Origin: Ancistrus triradiatus
Taxonomy: Eukaryota > Chordata > Actinopteri > Siluriformes > Loricariidae
Direction of reading: 5' to 3'
Assembly: GCA_025084515.1 (NCBI GenBank)
Contig: JAJAGP010001653.1
Span: 107,390-171,389, forward strand
DNA length: 64,000 nt
Position 1 is the first letter of the stretch, and each line of letters begins with the position of its first letter. The position numbers and the translations under genes were made by a program. The notes below the pieces were generated by a model that saw only the letters and a program-made list of their open reading frames with translations, ran no database searches and had not been told where the DNA came from. Below, piece after piece: positions 1 to 10,256 of this stretch.

Positions 1-46
1 GAATTTGATGAGTTCCGAGGTGGTTGAGAACCGAGGTAACACTGTA
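1..46. mobile_element. Right end of a CAGTGGTACCTCGG-type DNA element
   Basis: The sequence ends in ACCGAGGTAACACTGTA, the inverse of the terminus seen at 38869 and 63542. The final TA at 45-46 would be the target dinucleotide. The rest of the element lies outside the window. This family is non-coding wherever it is seen here. Confidence 0.6.
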
Positions 47-150
47 TTTGTCAATCAAAATTGCACATAGAACTTAATAGAAACCCCACAGAGAGACATA
101 CCAAACACTGTTTTAGGGTGCTAACTGGAAAAGGGCATATACAGAATTTA

Positions 151-272
151 CAATGGTGCTTAAAACCCTTAGAGTTTTCTATATTTCTGCCTAAATATGA
201 CCTGAAACATCATCAGATTTTCACACGAGTCCTAACAATAGATAAAGAGAACCCAGTTAAACCACATAGACC
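151..272. mobile_element. Solo terminal repeat of a Tc1-type transposon (family G)
   Basis: A diverged copy of the terminal repeat that starts CAGTGGTGCTTGAAAG at 58808 and 63871, preceded by TA at 149-150. It runs through ATGACCTGAAACATCATCAG and AAAGAGAACCCAGTTAAAC. It may belong to the transposase relic at 815-1115, but about 540 bases of unrelated sequence lie between them. Confidence 0.7.
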
Positions 273-814
273 AGCATGAAGGCAAACAGTCAACAAACAG
301 ACAGTCCATAGTCTAATTTGCATAGACCTTCAGTTCCGGACAATCCTTAAAGAAAAAATAGCTTGGTCTCACCTGATGAACTGCGGTCCACTGACGTAGC
401 AAAGGAACAGGTGTAACTTGGGGTGAAGAGAAGAGTGTTCCAGCTCAGCAACCCTCAAACAGCCCTCAGTTCTCACCACGAAGGCAGCAGTGTTCAGGTA
501 ATATAAAATCTCCTTCTGCATAAAAGGATAAAAAGAGTCCCCCACAACCATGCTTTTAGCATTTTAACATTAGCATTTTTGCATCAGCAGTAGTATTTCA
601 ACAGCAACAGTAATAATTTAGCATTAGCATTTGATTATCCAAAGCAAAAGAAGCAATACTTACAAAGAGCCTGAAACACTAAGTTGCTCAAAATACTTCC
701 TATCTGGCTTCCTGTATTTAAGCACCTGGCCTCCCTACACTCCCCTAGTGGATAGGGGAGGAATTACCCAAATAACACTATCTGGTAACATACCTGATAC
801 AGGTCATTCAGTTT
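273..814. other. Non-coding stretch, no recognised element
   Basis: The small reading frames here have no family resemblance. The segment 556-632 carries repeated TTAGCATTT-type words (TTTTAGCATTTTAACATTAGC), a loose low-complexity patch. Nothing else is recognised. Confidence 0.5.
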
Positions 815-1115
815 GGTTACAACATCATCCAATCAACAATGGCAAGCCAGCCTGGCCAAGATGCAGCAAGACAGACCCAAACCATGATGCTACCGCCACA
901 ATGTCTCATAGCTGGAATAAGGTTCTCATGCTGGAATGCAGTGTTTTTCTTTCTTAAGACACAACAACTCATTTAAACCAAAAAGCTCTATTTTGGTCTC
1001 ATCCATGCACATAATATTTTCCCAACAGCCTCCTGTCTTATTCATAATGCCCGTAATGGTCAGAAATATTCTTTCTGGAAAGCAGTGACGTTCTCTTTGC
1101 AAACCTGCCATGACT
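815..1115 (-). pseudogene. Tc1-type transposase fragment (family G), disrupted
   Basis: On the minus strand the sequence encodes MDETKIELFG (first catalytic Asp region) and then, after a change of frame, a counterpart of the VKHGGGS..VWAC block. The same segment is better preserved at 47690-47870 (minus) and 59600-59770 (plus). The DNA-binding N-terminus, the second Asp and the Glu are missing. Indels and stops make it a dead relic of a cut-and-paste DDE transposase. Confidence 0.8.
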
Positions 1116-1282
1116 TTCAGGTAATCTGTTCAAAATTGCAACGTTTGTGATGTTCTGATCAGATCTGACCAGCCCATGAAAAGGAATGGAATTAAAAGGA
1201 AGGTGTAAAGGTTGGTGATAAGAAATGTTTTTAAAATACTTTATAAATAGTTTGAATGGACGTGACCAAATTTGACCCCCAA

Positions 1283-1498
1283 AGTCAAGTCAAGTCAAGT
1301 CAGATTTATTTATATAGCGCTTTTTACAATGGAGCATTGTCTCAAAGCAACTTTACAAGTTTAGATTATCTCCTAATAACTACGTCCAATCCCAAATTGA
1401 GCAAGCCCAGGGCGACAGTGGCAAGGAAAAACTCCCTAGTTCTAGGAAGAAACCTTGGGAGGACCAAGACTCAAAAAGGGACCCAACCTCCTTGGGCG
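1283..1498 (-). repeat. Short retroposon with GCGCTATATAAATAAA tail, near-complete 3' part
   Basis: Read on the minus strand it runs from GGTTGGGTCCCTTTTTGAG through GGGAGTTTTTCCTTGC and GCTTTGAGACAATGCTCC to AAGCGCTATATAAATAAATC, ending in a GACTT repeat. The same block recurs at 3384, 3960, 12980, 16170, 18392, 28810 and 29200. The tail with short tandem words is typical of LINE-mobilised 3' ends; I cannot name the family with certainty. Confidence 0.75.
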
Positions 1499-3290
1499 CA
1501 AAGGGTTGAACATTGATCCAAGACAACATGAGAATTAAAAGATTAAATGTTTCTATGTTAAAGATCACGGGGCCACCACTTACTTGATCCTCCAGGGATT
1601 CTTTCTACCCTCCATTCACCACAATCACCTGCCCGCCTGCCCATTATGTCCTCTTTGAAAAACCAAAACATGATCAACGTAATAACCTTAATAGCACTGC
1701 ATAAACTATATTTAAACAATGTTTACAATCCATTACTAAATTGAACTCATCCCATTCAGTCACTAACAAGGGTCGCCTCTAAATTGAACTGATGCCTTTA
1801 TGTTCTTTGTTGTTTCTGTGTGGTTAAACTTTGAGGAAATACACAGCTGCTTTTTTACACTTTCTTAAATGTTCTATAGAAGATTGTGGTCATTTGATAA
1901 CTAACACTAATGAGTGCGTTCTGAGTCATATTGCAGTCAGCTGTCCTATTCTCTTAAACAGCTATCATTAGCAAGTAAGCTGGCAAGCGTCGTAGGATTT
2001 AAAATTTGTAATGCTTGGTGGCTGACGGAAGTATACAGTCCACTGAAAGTGTTTGAGTTTCATCAATGAGGTGTAAATGTCTTAGAAGTGTGATGTGATT
2101 ACATTATCAGTCAGGCATTTCCTTTCCTCAGCACATCCTCTTCTGGTGCAACCTCCAGCAGCGAGGAGTTCACTCCGCCAAAACCCTTTAAGCACCAAAC
2201 TGATGCGATTCTCAAGCGAATGCATTCTCTCTTTATACAGTCATTTGAACCACTTTTCACGTCACACTGCTTCTGAACTCTTTTGCCTCACTGGAGCATA
2301 ATAAAAAAAACAATTTCCCTAATTGATCAGATTTTCTGCCTGTTGCCTATGATGTACAGTATGCTATGCAAACTAAATAGGACATTTCACATTTCAGAAT
2401 ACATAGAACCTCTTATACACAGGCTTGCCCATATTTACACAAATTGACCAGGCATTACTTCAGCAAAGACTCAAACTGAGCAGCGGTGGTGTTAGTGATG
2501 TCCTCCAGAGCACAAGCGTATCAAATCTGCTTAGCGCAAACCCGGCGCTTAGTCCCAAAAGGCTACACTGTACACTTGATGATCATGCAAATGGCCACAT
2601 TTGTTTGGAGGGGATGAGAAATGCTGGCCTTCGCAAACACTTTACGGGTCAGTAAAGATGGAAAGAAATGCTCCAAATAGCCGGTGAGACTTATATTAAG
2701 ACACTCACTTTAATCTGATGAAGATCTCCAAACATGAATGATGGCTGTTAGTACAATATGGCCTTGACTTGCTATGGTCCAAAATCATTAGTTTGCTTGA
2801 GTAGTCTAATAAGCGCAATGCTATCGTGTTATCTAAATCCCTGCTATATTTAACCTGCTATAATGAATGGTGGTCAGCATATGTAGGCCTGAATATCTGT
2901 TGTCTCCCACCTACACCCTGCACTTCCCTCCTATCGCTGAGTAACAGACATTTGATTAATTCAATATTTATTAGATAAGCTCATAGAAAAGAGGAAAGAT
3001 AGCCAATCAATTAAAAAGTCCAATATTGTGCTGACATATATTAAAGTAGATGGGGTTTCAAATATACAGGAACAAGGTTCCCATCAGAAATCCCATCAGA
3101 AATAATAGTACTAGCCTCTCAAATGACTAAATGACACTCAATAATTTTCTTTACGTTATACACTATTGTATAATATTCTTTGATAGTCTCTATTTTATTA
3201 TATTCTTCATAATATTGCATTCTCTTTAATGTATAATGCATTATACATTATGTATGTATCTATATTATATTAGAATTTCTTTTTATTGTA
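1499..3290. other. Unique non-coding sequence with a candidate conserved block at about 2100-2660
   Basis: No repeat family or exon is recognised. The part from 2100 to 2660 is less AT-rich and carries an octamer-like ATGCAAAT at 2585-2592. Short open frames (2095-2301, 2425-2655) have no recognisable domain. From 2940 to 3290 the sequence becomes very AT-rich and merges into the 5' flank of the next retroposon copy. Confidence 0.45.
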
Positions 3291-3555
3291 TTTTCTATTA
3301 AATACAATTAGCCTCTATGTATTTAAAATATTATTATAAATGCATTATTTAGATAATTTATTTTATTTCTTACATATAAAATCCAAGCTGTCAGCTGGGT
3401 CCCTTTTTGAGTCTTGGTCCTCCCAAGCTTTCTTCCTCTTCACAATTAGGGAGTTTTTCCTTGCCACTGTCGCCATATGCTTGCTCAATTAGGGCTGTGT
3501 GCTTAGACAGTCGTAAAGCTGCTTTGAGACAATACTCTGTTGTAAAAAGCATGTT
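3291..3555 (+). repeat. Short retroposon copy with AT-rich 5' flank
   Basis: Same family as 1283-1498. Its AT-rich leader (GTATTTAAAATATT...) also precedes the copies at 3960, 12980 and 28810, so the repeat unit extends about 100 bases upstream of the GGGTCCCTTTTTGAG block. The tail is lost after TGTTGTAAAAAGCATG. Confidence 0.7.
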
Positions 3556-3582
3556 ATTCTATTATATTTTTATATTTCTTAT

Positions 3583-3870
3583 TATCCCAGGAAAAATGTA
3601 CTGTGAAATTTGACAGTAAAACCATGAAGTGGGCAAATTATCACCAAAATTCATAGTACAAATGTGAAATAATTGATGGTCAGCTCATAGTCCACCAAGG
3701 TTAGAGTTGTACTATGAAATTTCATAGTAGAACCATGAATTGGCCAAATTACCATCAAAAATTCATAGTAGAACTGTGAACTTTATGGTCAAACTGTGAA
3801 AGTTCACATTAAAACTGTAAAGCAATTCAGTTTTACTATGAAAATTCACAGTACATTTTTTTCCTGGGAT
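3583..3870. mobile_element. Palindromic 288-bp MITE-like element
   Basis: The ends are inverted copies: ATCCCAGGAAAAATGTACTG at the left and its complement, CATTTTTTTCCTGGGAT, at the right. Inside, two related segments of about 50 bases (near 3622 and 3730, both with ACCATGAA, CAAATTA and ATTCATAGTA) lie in direct orientation. It has no coding capacity. The superfamily is not clear. Confidence 0.7.
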
Positions 3871-3879
3871 GTTATGTAT

Positions 3880-4145
3880 TTTCATTTTTCTATTTACCTT
3901 CTGTGTATTTAAAGTATTTCATATAAATGTATTATTTAGGTAACTTAGTTTATATAAAATCTAAGCTGCCCAAGTAGATTGGGTCCCTTTTTGAGTCTTG
4001 GTCCTCCCAAGGTTTCTTCCTCATCACATTAAGGAGCTTTTCCTTGCCACTGTCGCCGTATGCTTGCCCATTTGGGGATGTGGGCCTAGACAGCTGAAAT
4101 GCTCCGTTGTAAAAGGCACTATATAAATAACTTTGACTTGACTTG
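3880..4145 (+). repeat. Short retroposon copy, complete tail
   Basis: It includes the AT-rich leader, TTGGGTCCCTTTTTGAGTC, CTTTTCCTTGCCACTGTCGC and the tail CACTATATAAATAACTTTGA, ending in a GACTT repeat. About 20 bases of the GCTGCTTTGAGACAATG block are missing compared with 3530. Confidence 0.75.
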
Positions 4146-4381
4146 GCTATCCAATTGTTACCTAACTGGAGTTGTTAGTGGTTATTGTTCCTAAAATGTA
4201 TTGCCATTTCTTGCAGATATGAACTCACCTGACTGGATATTGGTGAAGCCACTTGTACCACCTGCTGCGCTGAATCATTTTACCCGGACACCTGTAGGCC
4301 TCACCTTTCCAACTGCCACAGAAATAATCAACTGTTACAGTTCAACTAACTGTTTCAACATACAGCACTGAATCTCTGAAC

Positions 4382-4567
4382 ATTTACATTTACATTTACA
4401 GCATTTAGGAGATGCCCTTATTCAGAGCTTAAAGTCCAAGCAAATGTGGGTTAAGGGCCTTGCTCAAGGACCCAACAGTGGCAGCTTGGCAGAGGTGGGA
4501 TTTGAACCCTGGACCTTCTGGTCCATAGTCCAGTACCTTAACCGCTAGACTACCACAGTCCCCCTTT
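4382..4567 (-). repeat. tRNA-derived SINE
   Basis: Minus-strand reading: GGGACTGTGGTAGTCTAGCG head, pol III A-box-like TAGTCTAGCGGTTAAGGTAC, B-box-like GGTTCAAATCCC, then a body and a tail ending in TAAATGTAAATGTAAATG. The tail block corresponding to CTCTGGATAAGGGCGTC is decayed. The tRNA-like head is a SINE promoter, not a tRNA gene. Confidence 0.85.
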
Positions 4568-4619
4568 ACATCACTGCTTTACATCACTACATTTGGCTGA
4601 ACTGAGATTCATAAGAACC

Positions 4620-4782
4620 TTCTACACTTAGTGTAGAATGGGGTTCCACATTTGAGCTTGGTTCATCTAATAGTTTCTTCCTTATGCGTATTTTTTCCTT
4701 TCCACTTGCCCCTGGATGCTAATGTGAGGTCTAGATTCAAGTTCTGCTGTTAAAAGTGCTATATAAATAAAATTGAATTGAG
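4620..4782 (+). repeat. Diverged short retroposon tail
   Basis: Contains TAGTTTCTTCCTTATGCG, TTTTTTCCTTTCCACTTGCC and GTGCTATATAAATAAAATTG. This variant ends in ATTGAATTGAG instead of the GACTT repeat, so it is probably an older subfamily. Confidence 0.6.
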
Positions 4783-5510
4783 ATGTGGTAGATGGAGCAA
4801 ACAGATGATTAGCACTGGCCTTTCTCTTTCTGCCGTCTCATAAACTTCCCACTGTGAAATTCACAAGCCTGGAGGCGCAAAACACCCATATGACCTCAGT
4901 GACATGGTGAGGTACGAGGACATGTTTTCCTCTTAGCACGCTTCGCTAGGAGAGAACACTGCACCTGACACGCTGTACGAGGACATTAACCTGGAGATAG
5001 CAAACGACCGGGGCGAGCGCACTCAGATTAACAACAATGAAAAAGGAGGACGCTCTTGTCACTGCCTATTTGTGACAGCAGAGAGAAGAGCGAGCAGTCA
5101 CATGACCCCTGTCGCTATCCAGAGGTTTAGGCCATTTGGCCAGGAGAAAGCGATCGGCCTACTCTGATTTAAGGTGATATGGTAGCTTAAGGCGGCTACT
5201 AGTGCAACTTTAACACCTAGCTGTGACAAATCTCACACCATCACCATAAAAATAGTGTTTAAACTTTTATCGAAGAACTTGTTTGTACTGTACATACATG
5301 GGACTTTTTAAAATACAAATAAAAGCTGTTAGAATAAATCTTGCTAAAAGTTGACAATATAACAAAACTGATATTAGCTAGCTAGTAGATTGCTTTAGTT
5401 TCTAGCTAGCCAAATGCAAGAGTATTATCTCAAATGTTAGCTCCTCTTGAGTGGCCAATTTTGATTATATAGACTGCTTTTGGGTCCAATTAGTCATCAC
5501 AATGCAAAAT
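4783..5510. other. Unique non-coding sequence, candidate conserved block 4790-5190
   Basis: The first 400 bases are GC-richer than the flanks and hold no recognised repeat, with CpG-containing words such as CGACCGGGGCGAGCG. No exon is supported. From 5200 to 5510 the sequence is AT-rich and featureless before the transposon relic starts. Confidence 0.4.
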
Positions 5511-6471
5511 CACAGCACAATGTTGATCTAATCCTATATGCAGAATCCTCAGTAACACACTACGCCAAAATCCTGCAGTGCCATGCGTGCCCCCCTGCTT
5601 AAGCCAGCACATGTCCAGGCCCGTCTAAAGTTTGCCAGAGAGCATATGGATGATCCAGAAGACAATAGGGAGAATATCATGTGGTCAAATGAAACCAAAT
5701 AGAACTTTTTGACAAAAATTCAACTCGTCGTGTTTGGAGGAAGAAGAATGCTGAGTTGCATCCCAAGAACACCATACCTACTGTGAAGCATGGGGGTGGA
5801 AACATCATTCTTTGGGGCTGGTTTTCTGCAGAGGGGACAGGACGGCTGATCCGTGTTAAGGGAAGAATGAAATGAACGGGGCCATGTATCGTGAATTTTA
5901 AAGCCAAAACCTCTCCTTCCATCAGTGAGAGTCATTGAAGATGGAACGTGGCTGGGTCTTTCCAGCATGACAATGAATCCCAAACACACGCTCGGGCTAC
6001 AAAGGAGTGGCTCCGTAAAAAGCATTTCAAGGTACTGGAGTGGCCTAGCCAGTCTCCAGACCTTAACCCCATAGAAAATTTGTGGAGGGAGTTGAAGGTT
6101 CATGTTGCCCAGCGACAGCCAAAAAACATCACTGCTCTAGAGGAGATCTGCATGGAGGAATGGGCCAAAATACCAGCTACAGTGTGTGCAAACCTGGTGA
6201 AGACGTTTGACCACTGTCATTGCCAACAAAGGTTATGTTTTATTGAGAATTGAGTTGAACTTTTGTTATTGACCAAATACTTATTTTCCACCATAATTTA
6301 CAATTAATTTCTTTAAAAATCCAACAATGTGATTTCCTGTATTTTTTTTTCACATTTTGTCTCTCATAGTTGAAGTGTACCTATGATGAAAATTACAGAC
6401 CTCTCTCATCTTTCTAAGTAAGAGAACTTGCACAATCAGTGGCTGACTAAATACCTTTTTGCCCCAGTGTA
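5511..6471 (+). mobile_element. 5'-truncated Tc1-type transposon (family B)
   Basis: The 3' side is complete: a transposase relic, then GTTATTGACCAAATACTTAT and the terminal GGCTGACTAAATACCTTTTT..GTGTA. The left inverted repeat is missing, so the copy is 5'-truncated or eroded. The same right end forms half of the hybrid element at 41913-42313. Confidence 0.85.
5560..6253 (+). pseudogene. Tc1-type transposase, C-terminal two thirds, frameshifted
   Basis: Recognisable blocks in order: a first-Asp region (WSNETK, with Asp changed to Asn), the VKHGGG motif, then the open segment 5948-6253 with FQHDNE (second Asp) and SPDLNPIENLWRELK (the conserved Glu). Frames change at least twice, and the N-terminal helix-turn-helix is absent. 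The last part (KTFDHCHCQQ) has lost several codons. It is a dead DD34E transposase. Confidence 0.85.
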
Positions 6472-6945
6472 CCAGCCTGATAATTGTGATAACATTACCT
6501 AGAGCGCTTGCAAACACACACAATATCATACTTGGCCATTTATTTATTGAAGAACATGATTCCAATATTACATATCTGTGAGAGGTAAAAGTATGTGAAT
6601 CTCTGTTTGAACCTCTGGATGCACATTGTCATACAAAGTACTCAAATGGGCTTGATTGCTTGGTATTAAAGGATGAAAAGTATGCCAAGAAATCATTCCC
6701 TACACCATTACACAACCATACTCCAAGCATTTAATGCCTTGAACGAGAATAGCTAAAGTGTGAATTGCTTGCAGTTGCCGCAGCTGATCCATAGTGTGCT
6801 AATGACAGAAGACTCATAAAGACTGACTTTTTGAGTTAATGACTGGCTAAGTGAGTTTTTCAAGTCACAGAATTAATAGGCATACATTTTGATTAAAGCA
6901 AAATAATTCTCCAACAATAGTAGTATGAGATTTATATCAGATTTA
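6472..6945. other. Non-coding stretch, nothing recognised
   Basis: The segment following the Tc1 end is AT-rich, with no open frame of note. I see no repeat match elsewhere in the window, and no terminal repeats. Confidence 0.5.
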
Positions 6946-7190
6946 TATCAGTAGCAGGGGAGCCGGTGCCTAGCCGGTGGCACAGGGCACAAGGCAGGAA
7001 CAACCCTAGGCAGGACGCGAGTCAATTGTATGGCACATACTCTCACACAGCCATACACACACTTACACTAGAGCCCTTTAGAGACAACATTTAACCTAAT
7101 GCATGTCTTTGGAATGTGGAAGGAATAACAGAAGGAGCCCAACAACGACATGAGGAGAACATGCAAACTCCTGCACAATAGTTAGTTAAA
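6946..7190 (-). repeat. Dispersed repeat with GGAGAACATGCAAACTCC block
   Basis: Contains CCGGTGCCTAGCCGGTGGC, GGCACATACTCTCACACAGCC, AATGCATGTCTTTGGAATG and GAGGAGAACATGCAAACTCC, a common fish interspersed repeat. The first half recurs at 17838-17965. Strand is assigned from the usual orientation of the family (GGAGTTTGCATGTTCTCC forward), which I recall rather than derive here. Confidence 0.6.
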
Positions 7191-7334
7191 TCTGGAAGGT
7201 CTGTAACTATATGAGAAAACTAAGGAGCTGCAGGGCCACATAGAAGCAGGAGCTAATTAGTAAAAGATGTCCTCATTATGTCTGTGTAAGTTCTCAGTCA
7301 TCCAGGTCATGGTAGACTTGAGTGTTGGTGTAGA

Positions 7335-7402
7335 AGGCAACTGGACGACTTCTAGGTTATGAAGACATTCATCTTTCATCCAAAAGGCTTCTTCAGTTCT
7401 AG
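7335..7402 (-). repeat. Left arm of an inverted repeat
   Basis: GGCAACTGGACGACTTCTAG through GGCTTCTTCAGTTCTAGA is the inverted counterpart of 7904-7977. The arms are about 70 bases and similar but not identical. Two oppositely oriented SINE pieces sit between them. The arm resembles a dispersed fish repeat whose source element I cannot name with confidence. Confidence 0.65.
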
Positions 7403-7442
7403 ACCCAAGGACTATGGACCAGAAGGTGCAGGTAGGTCCTTG

Positions 7443-7626
7443 ACATTTACATTTTACATTTATGTCATTTAGCAAACGCCCTTACCCAGAGCCACTTACA
7501 AATGAAACGTTCCCACATTTCAAGCAATTGTGGATTAAGGGACTTGCTCAAGGATCCAACAGTAGCAGTTTGGCAAAGGTGGGATTTGAACCCTGGACCT
7601 TAAGCGCTACGCTGCCACAGTCCCCT
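7443..7626 (-). repeat. tRNA-derived SINE
   Basis: Tail (ACATTTATGTCATTTAGCAA) to head (CGCTGCCACAGTCCCCT) in minus orientation, with the B-box-like GGTTCAAATCCC retained. The A-box region has lost about 20 bases around AGCGCTTAAGGTCC. Confidence 0.8.
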
Positions 7627-7627
7627 A

Positions 7628-7737
7628 TAATCCTTGAGCAATGCCCATAACCCACAATTGCTTGGATTTGTAAGATTGTATCAATTGTAAGTCACTCTGG
7701 ATAAGAGCATATGCTAAATGACATAAATGTAAATGTA
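7628..7737 (+). repeat. SINE 3' half in the opposite orientation
   Basis: Begins at TCCTTGAGCAATGCCCATAA and runs to the tail CTCTGGATAAGAGCATATGC and TAAATGTAAATG. It abuts the head of the minus-strand SINE, so the two form a head-to-middle inverted pair. Confidence 0.8.
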
Positions 7738-7903
7738 ATGACTCACATGATGGCAGGGTGGGGAAACAACTAACTAATGGGTTACACATTGGCTCCTATG
7801 ATCTTACTGACTCATGTATTGACAGGGTGGGTCAAGGACTCTCAGGACCATGCCCAAGGTAACAACTCCACTAGGGTTAAATACCTTGGACTCGCCATCA
7901 GCT

Positions 7904-7977
7904 TCTAGAACTGAAGAAGCCTTTCGGATGAGAGGTGAAATGTCTTCAAGAACCAAGAAGTCGTCCAGTTGCCGTCA
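7904..7977 (+). repeat. Right arm of an inverted repeat
   Basis: TCTAGAACTGAAGAAGCC to GTCGTCCAGTTGCC is the inverse of 7335-7402. The whole 7335-7977 block therefore reads as an imperfect palindrome built from two repeat families. Confidence 0.65.
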
Positions 7978-8166
7978 GCTCAAAACTCAAATCTATGTCC
8001 TCATCATATTTACGAGATGTATTTTAAATGTTTGAATAATGTTGCCAATTTAAAATATAGGTCTGGGTTTTATTATTATTTTTATTATTATTTCTGAAAG
8101 TACATCTAACAGTCAAACGTAACACCTGATTTATTTGAAATCTGTAGTTCATAGCCATGATAGGTA

Positions 8167-9443
8167 TCCCCTTCCTGATTACCTATTTTTTTGCAAGTTT
8201 GTCACACTTAAGTGTTTCAGAACATCAAACCAATTTAAATATTAGTCAAAGACAACACAAGTAAACACAAAATGCAGTTTTTAAATGAAGGTGTTTATTA
8301 TTAAGGGAGAAAAAAAAATCCAAACCTACATAGCCCTGTGTGAAAAAGTGTTTGCCCCCCTTGTTAAAACATAACTTAACTATGGTTTATCACACCTGAG
8401 TTCAGTGTCTCTAGCCACACCCCAGGCCTGATTATTGCCACACCTGTTCTCAATCAGGACATCACTTAAATAGGACCTGCCTGACAAAGTGAAGTACACC
8501 AAAAGATCCTTAAAAGTTACACATCATGCTGAGATAAAAAGAAATTCAGGAACAATTGAGAAAGAAAGTAATTGAGATCTATCAGTCTGGTAAGGGGTCA
8601 TAAAGCCATTTCTAAAGCTTTGGGACTCCAGCGAACCACAGTGAGAGCCATTATCCACAAATGGCAAAGACATGGAACAGTGGTGAACCTTCCCAGAAGT
8701 GGCCGGTCGACCAAAATTACCCCAAGAGCGCAGCGACGACTCATCCAAGAGGCCACAAAAGACCCACAACAACATCCAAAGAACTGCAGGCCTCACTTGC
8801 CTCAGTTAAGGTCAGTGTTCATGCCTCCACCATAAGAAAGAGACTGGGCAAAAATGGCCTGCATGGCAGAGTTCCAAGACGAAAACCACTTGGCCATCTG
8901 TTCATGACCTCAAGCTGAAATGAACTTGGGTTCTGCAGCAGGACAATGACCCAAAACATACCAGCAAGTCCACCTCTGAATGGTTGAAGAAAAACAAAAT
9001 GAAGACTTGAGAGCCTAGTCAAAGTCCTGACCCAAATCCTACTGAGATGCTGCGGCATGACCTTAAAAGGCCGTTCATGCTGGAAAACCCTCCAATGTGG
9101 CTGAATTACAACAATTCTGCATAGATGAGTGGCCAAAATTCCTCCACGATGCTGTAAAAGACTCATTGCAAGTTATCACAAACGCTTGGTTACAGTTGTT
9201 GCTGCCAAGGGTGGCCCAACCAGTTATTAGGATTAGGGGGTAATCACTTTTTCACACAGGGCCATGTAGGATTTTTTTTGTCCCTTAATAATAAACACTT
9301 TAATTTAAAAACTGCATTTTGTGTTTACTTGTGTTGTCTTTGACTAATATTTAAATTGGTTTGATGTTCTGAAACACTTAAGTGTGACAAACTTGCAAAA
9401 AAATAGGAAATCAGGAAGGGGCAAACACTTTTTCACACCACTG
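8167..9443 (+). mobile_element. Tc1-type transposon with long inverted repeats (family C), internally deleted
   Basis: Inverted terminal repeats of roughly 200 bases: the left arm contains TTTGCAAGTTTGTCACACTT and the right arm its complement, ending CACACCACTGT. The first 15-20 bases of the left end are eroded. A second copy lies at 36869-38267 (minus). The transposase inside is defective, so this copy would need an outside transposase. Confidence 0.9.
8526..9230 (+). pseudogene. Family C transposase, stops and central deletion
   Basis: The N-terminal paired-like helix-turn-helix region is readable (KAISKALGLQRTTVRAIIHK, then RSGRSTKITPRAQRRL). Codon 4 is a TAA stop, as in the other copy. 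The region between RRKPL and the counterpart of VLQQDND is lost, removing the first catalytic Asp. The end reads AAKGGPTSY in a different frame from DEWPKFLHDAVKD. It cannot encode an active enzyme. Confidence 0.88.
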
Positions 9444-10256
9444 TGTGTGTGTGTGTTGTCTAAAGCCAAAATAAAGTGAAGAATAAAAATATGTTTTTCC
9501 AATATTTTAAAATGTTGATGTTTTATGATGTTCTGGTTGGTTTATTATGGCAGAGTATGGAATAGTCCCACATGACACCTATGATAGTTTGGATGGCTGT
9601 GTGTGTTACTGTATGTCTGTAATGACTGGGCAGAAAGTCAGTGAAGCTCACACTTATTCTGATGCTCATTCTACCACAGACATGCCGTTGTCTTCCATTA
9701 GGATTCGGCATGGCCGGGAGCATTCATTTTACAACACTTGTCAGAGTACAGATCCCTCATTAGCCCTGTGTGAGGAGCGAGATGTGAACACGGGCCCTGT
9801 CAGAGCCAGGAGGGGAGCAACATTTACGTTCATCTCTAATACTACAAATCCCAGTCAGTGAGTGAATGCTCGGAAAGAAGCTACAGCATGATATGAAATA
9901 ATGGCTGGAACAGAGCCATGAATAAAAGAAATGACCTCTGGACATCTAACATAGGGGAGGATGAGCGTCCCTAACTGACCGCACATCCTCCATCACAGCC
10001 TCTATTTTTTCCACTGCATGCTTGGTTTGCCGTGTAAACAAAATGCACATTTACACAGAAAATTATAAACACGAAGAGAAGGCTATGTCCCACTCAGTGC
10101 TCAGGCATCTTCAAATGGGAGAAAAATAAGGCTCTTTACATCCAGTTCTTCAGCCTGGGGAAGTGTTTCAACTGGGGTTCAGCAGCTGATATGTTCTGAT
10201 GGTTCCAGATATGGGACAGATACGTTCACGTACATTTAAAGGACATTACACTAGAC
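9444..10256. other. Unique non-coding stretch
   Basis: Contains a 104-codon open frame at 9547-9861 (plus) with an ATG start but no recognisable domain, no evident splice context and no supporting neighbour; I do not call it a gene. The area is moderately GC-balanced and repeat-free, so it could be conserved non-coding sequence. Confidence 0.4.

Noticed and set aside
7926..7940. Hammerhead-ribozyme-like core (GGATGAGAGGTGAAA)
   Set aside because: The invariant CTGATGA is not present and the paired stems I looked for do not form convincingly.
9547..9861. 104-codon plus-strand open frame starting with ATG
   Set aside because: No recognisable domain, no splice or promoter context, and its length is possible by chance in a GC-balanced stretch.
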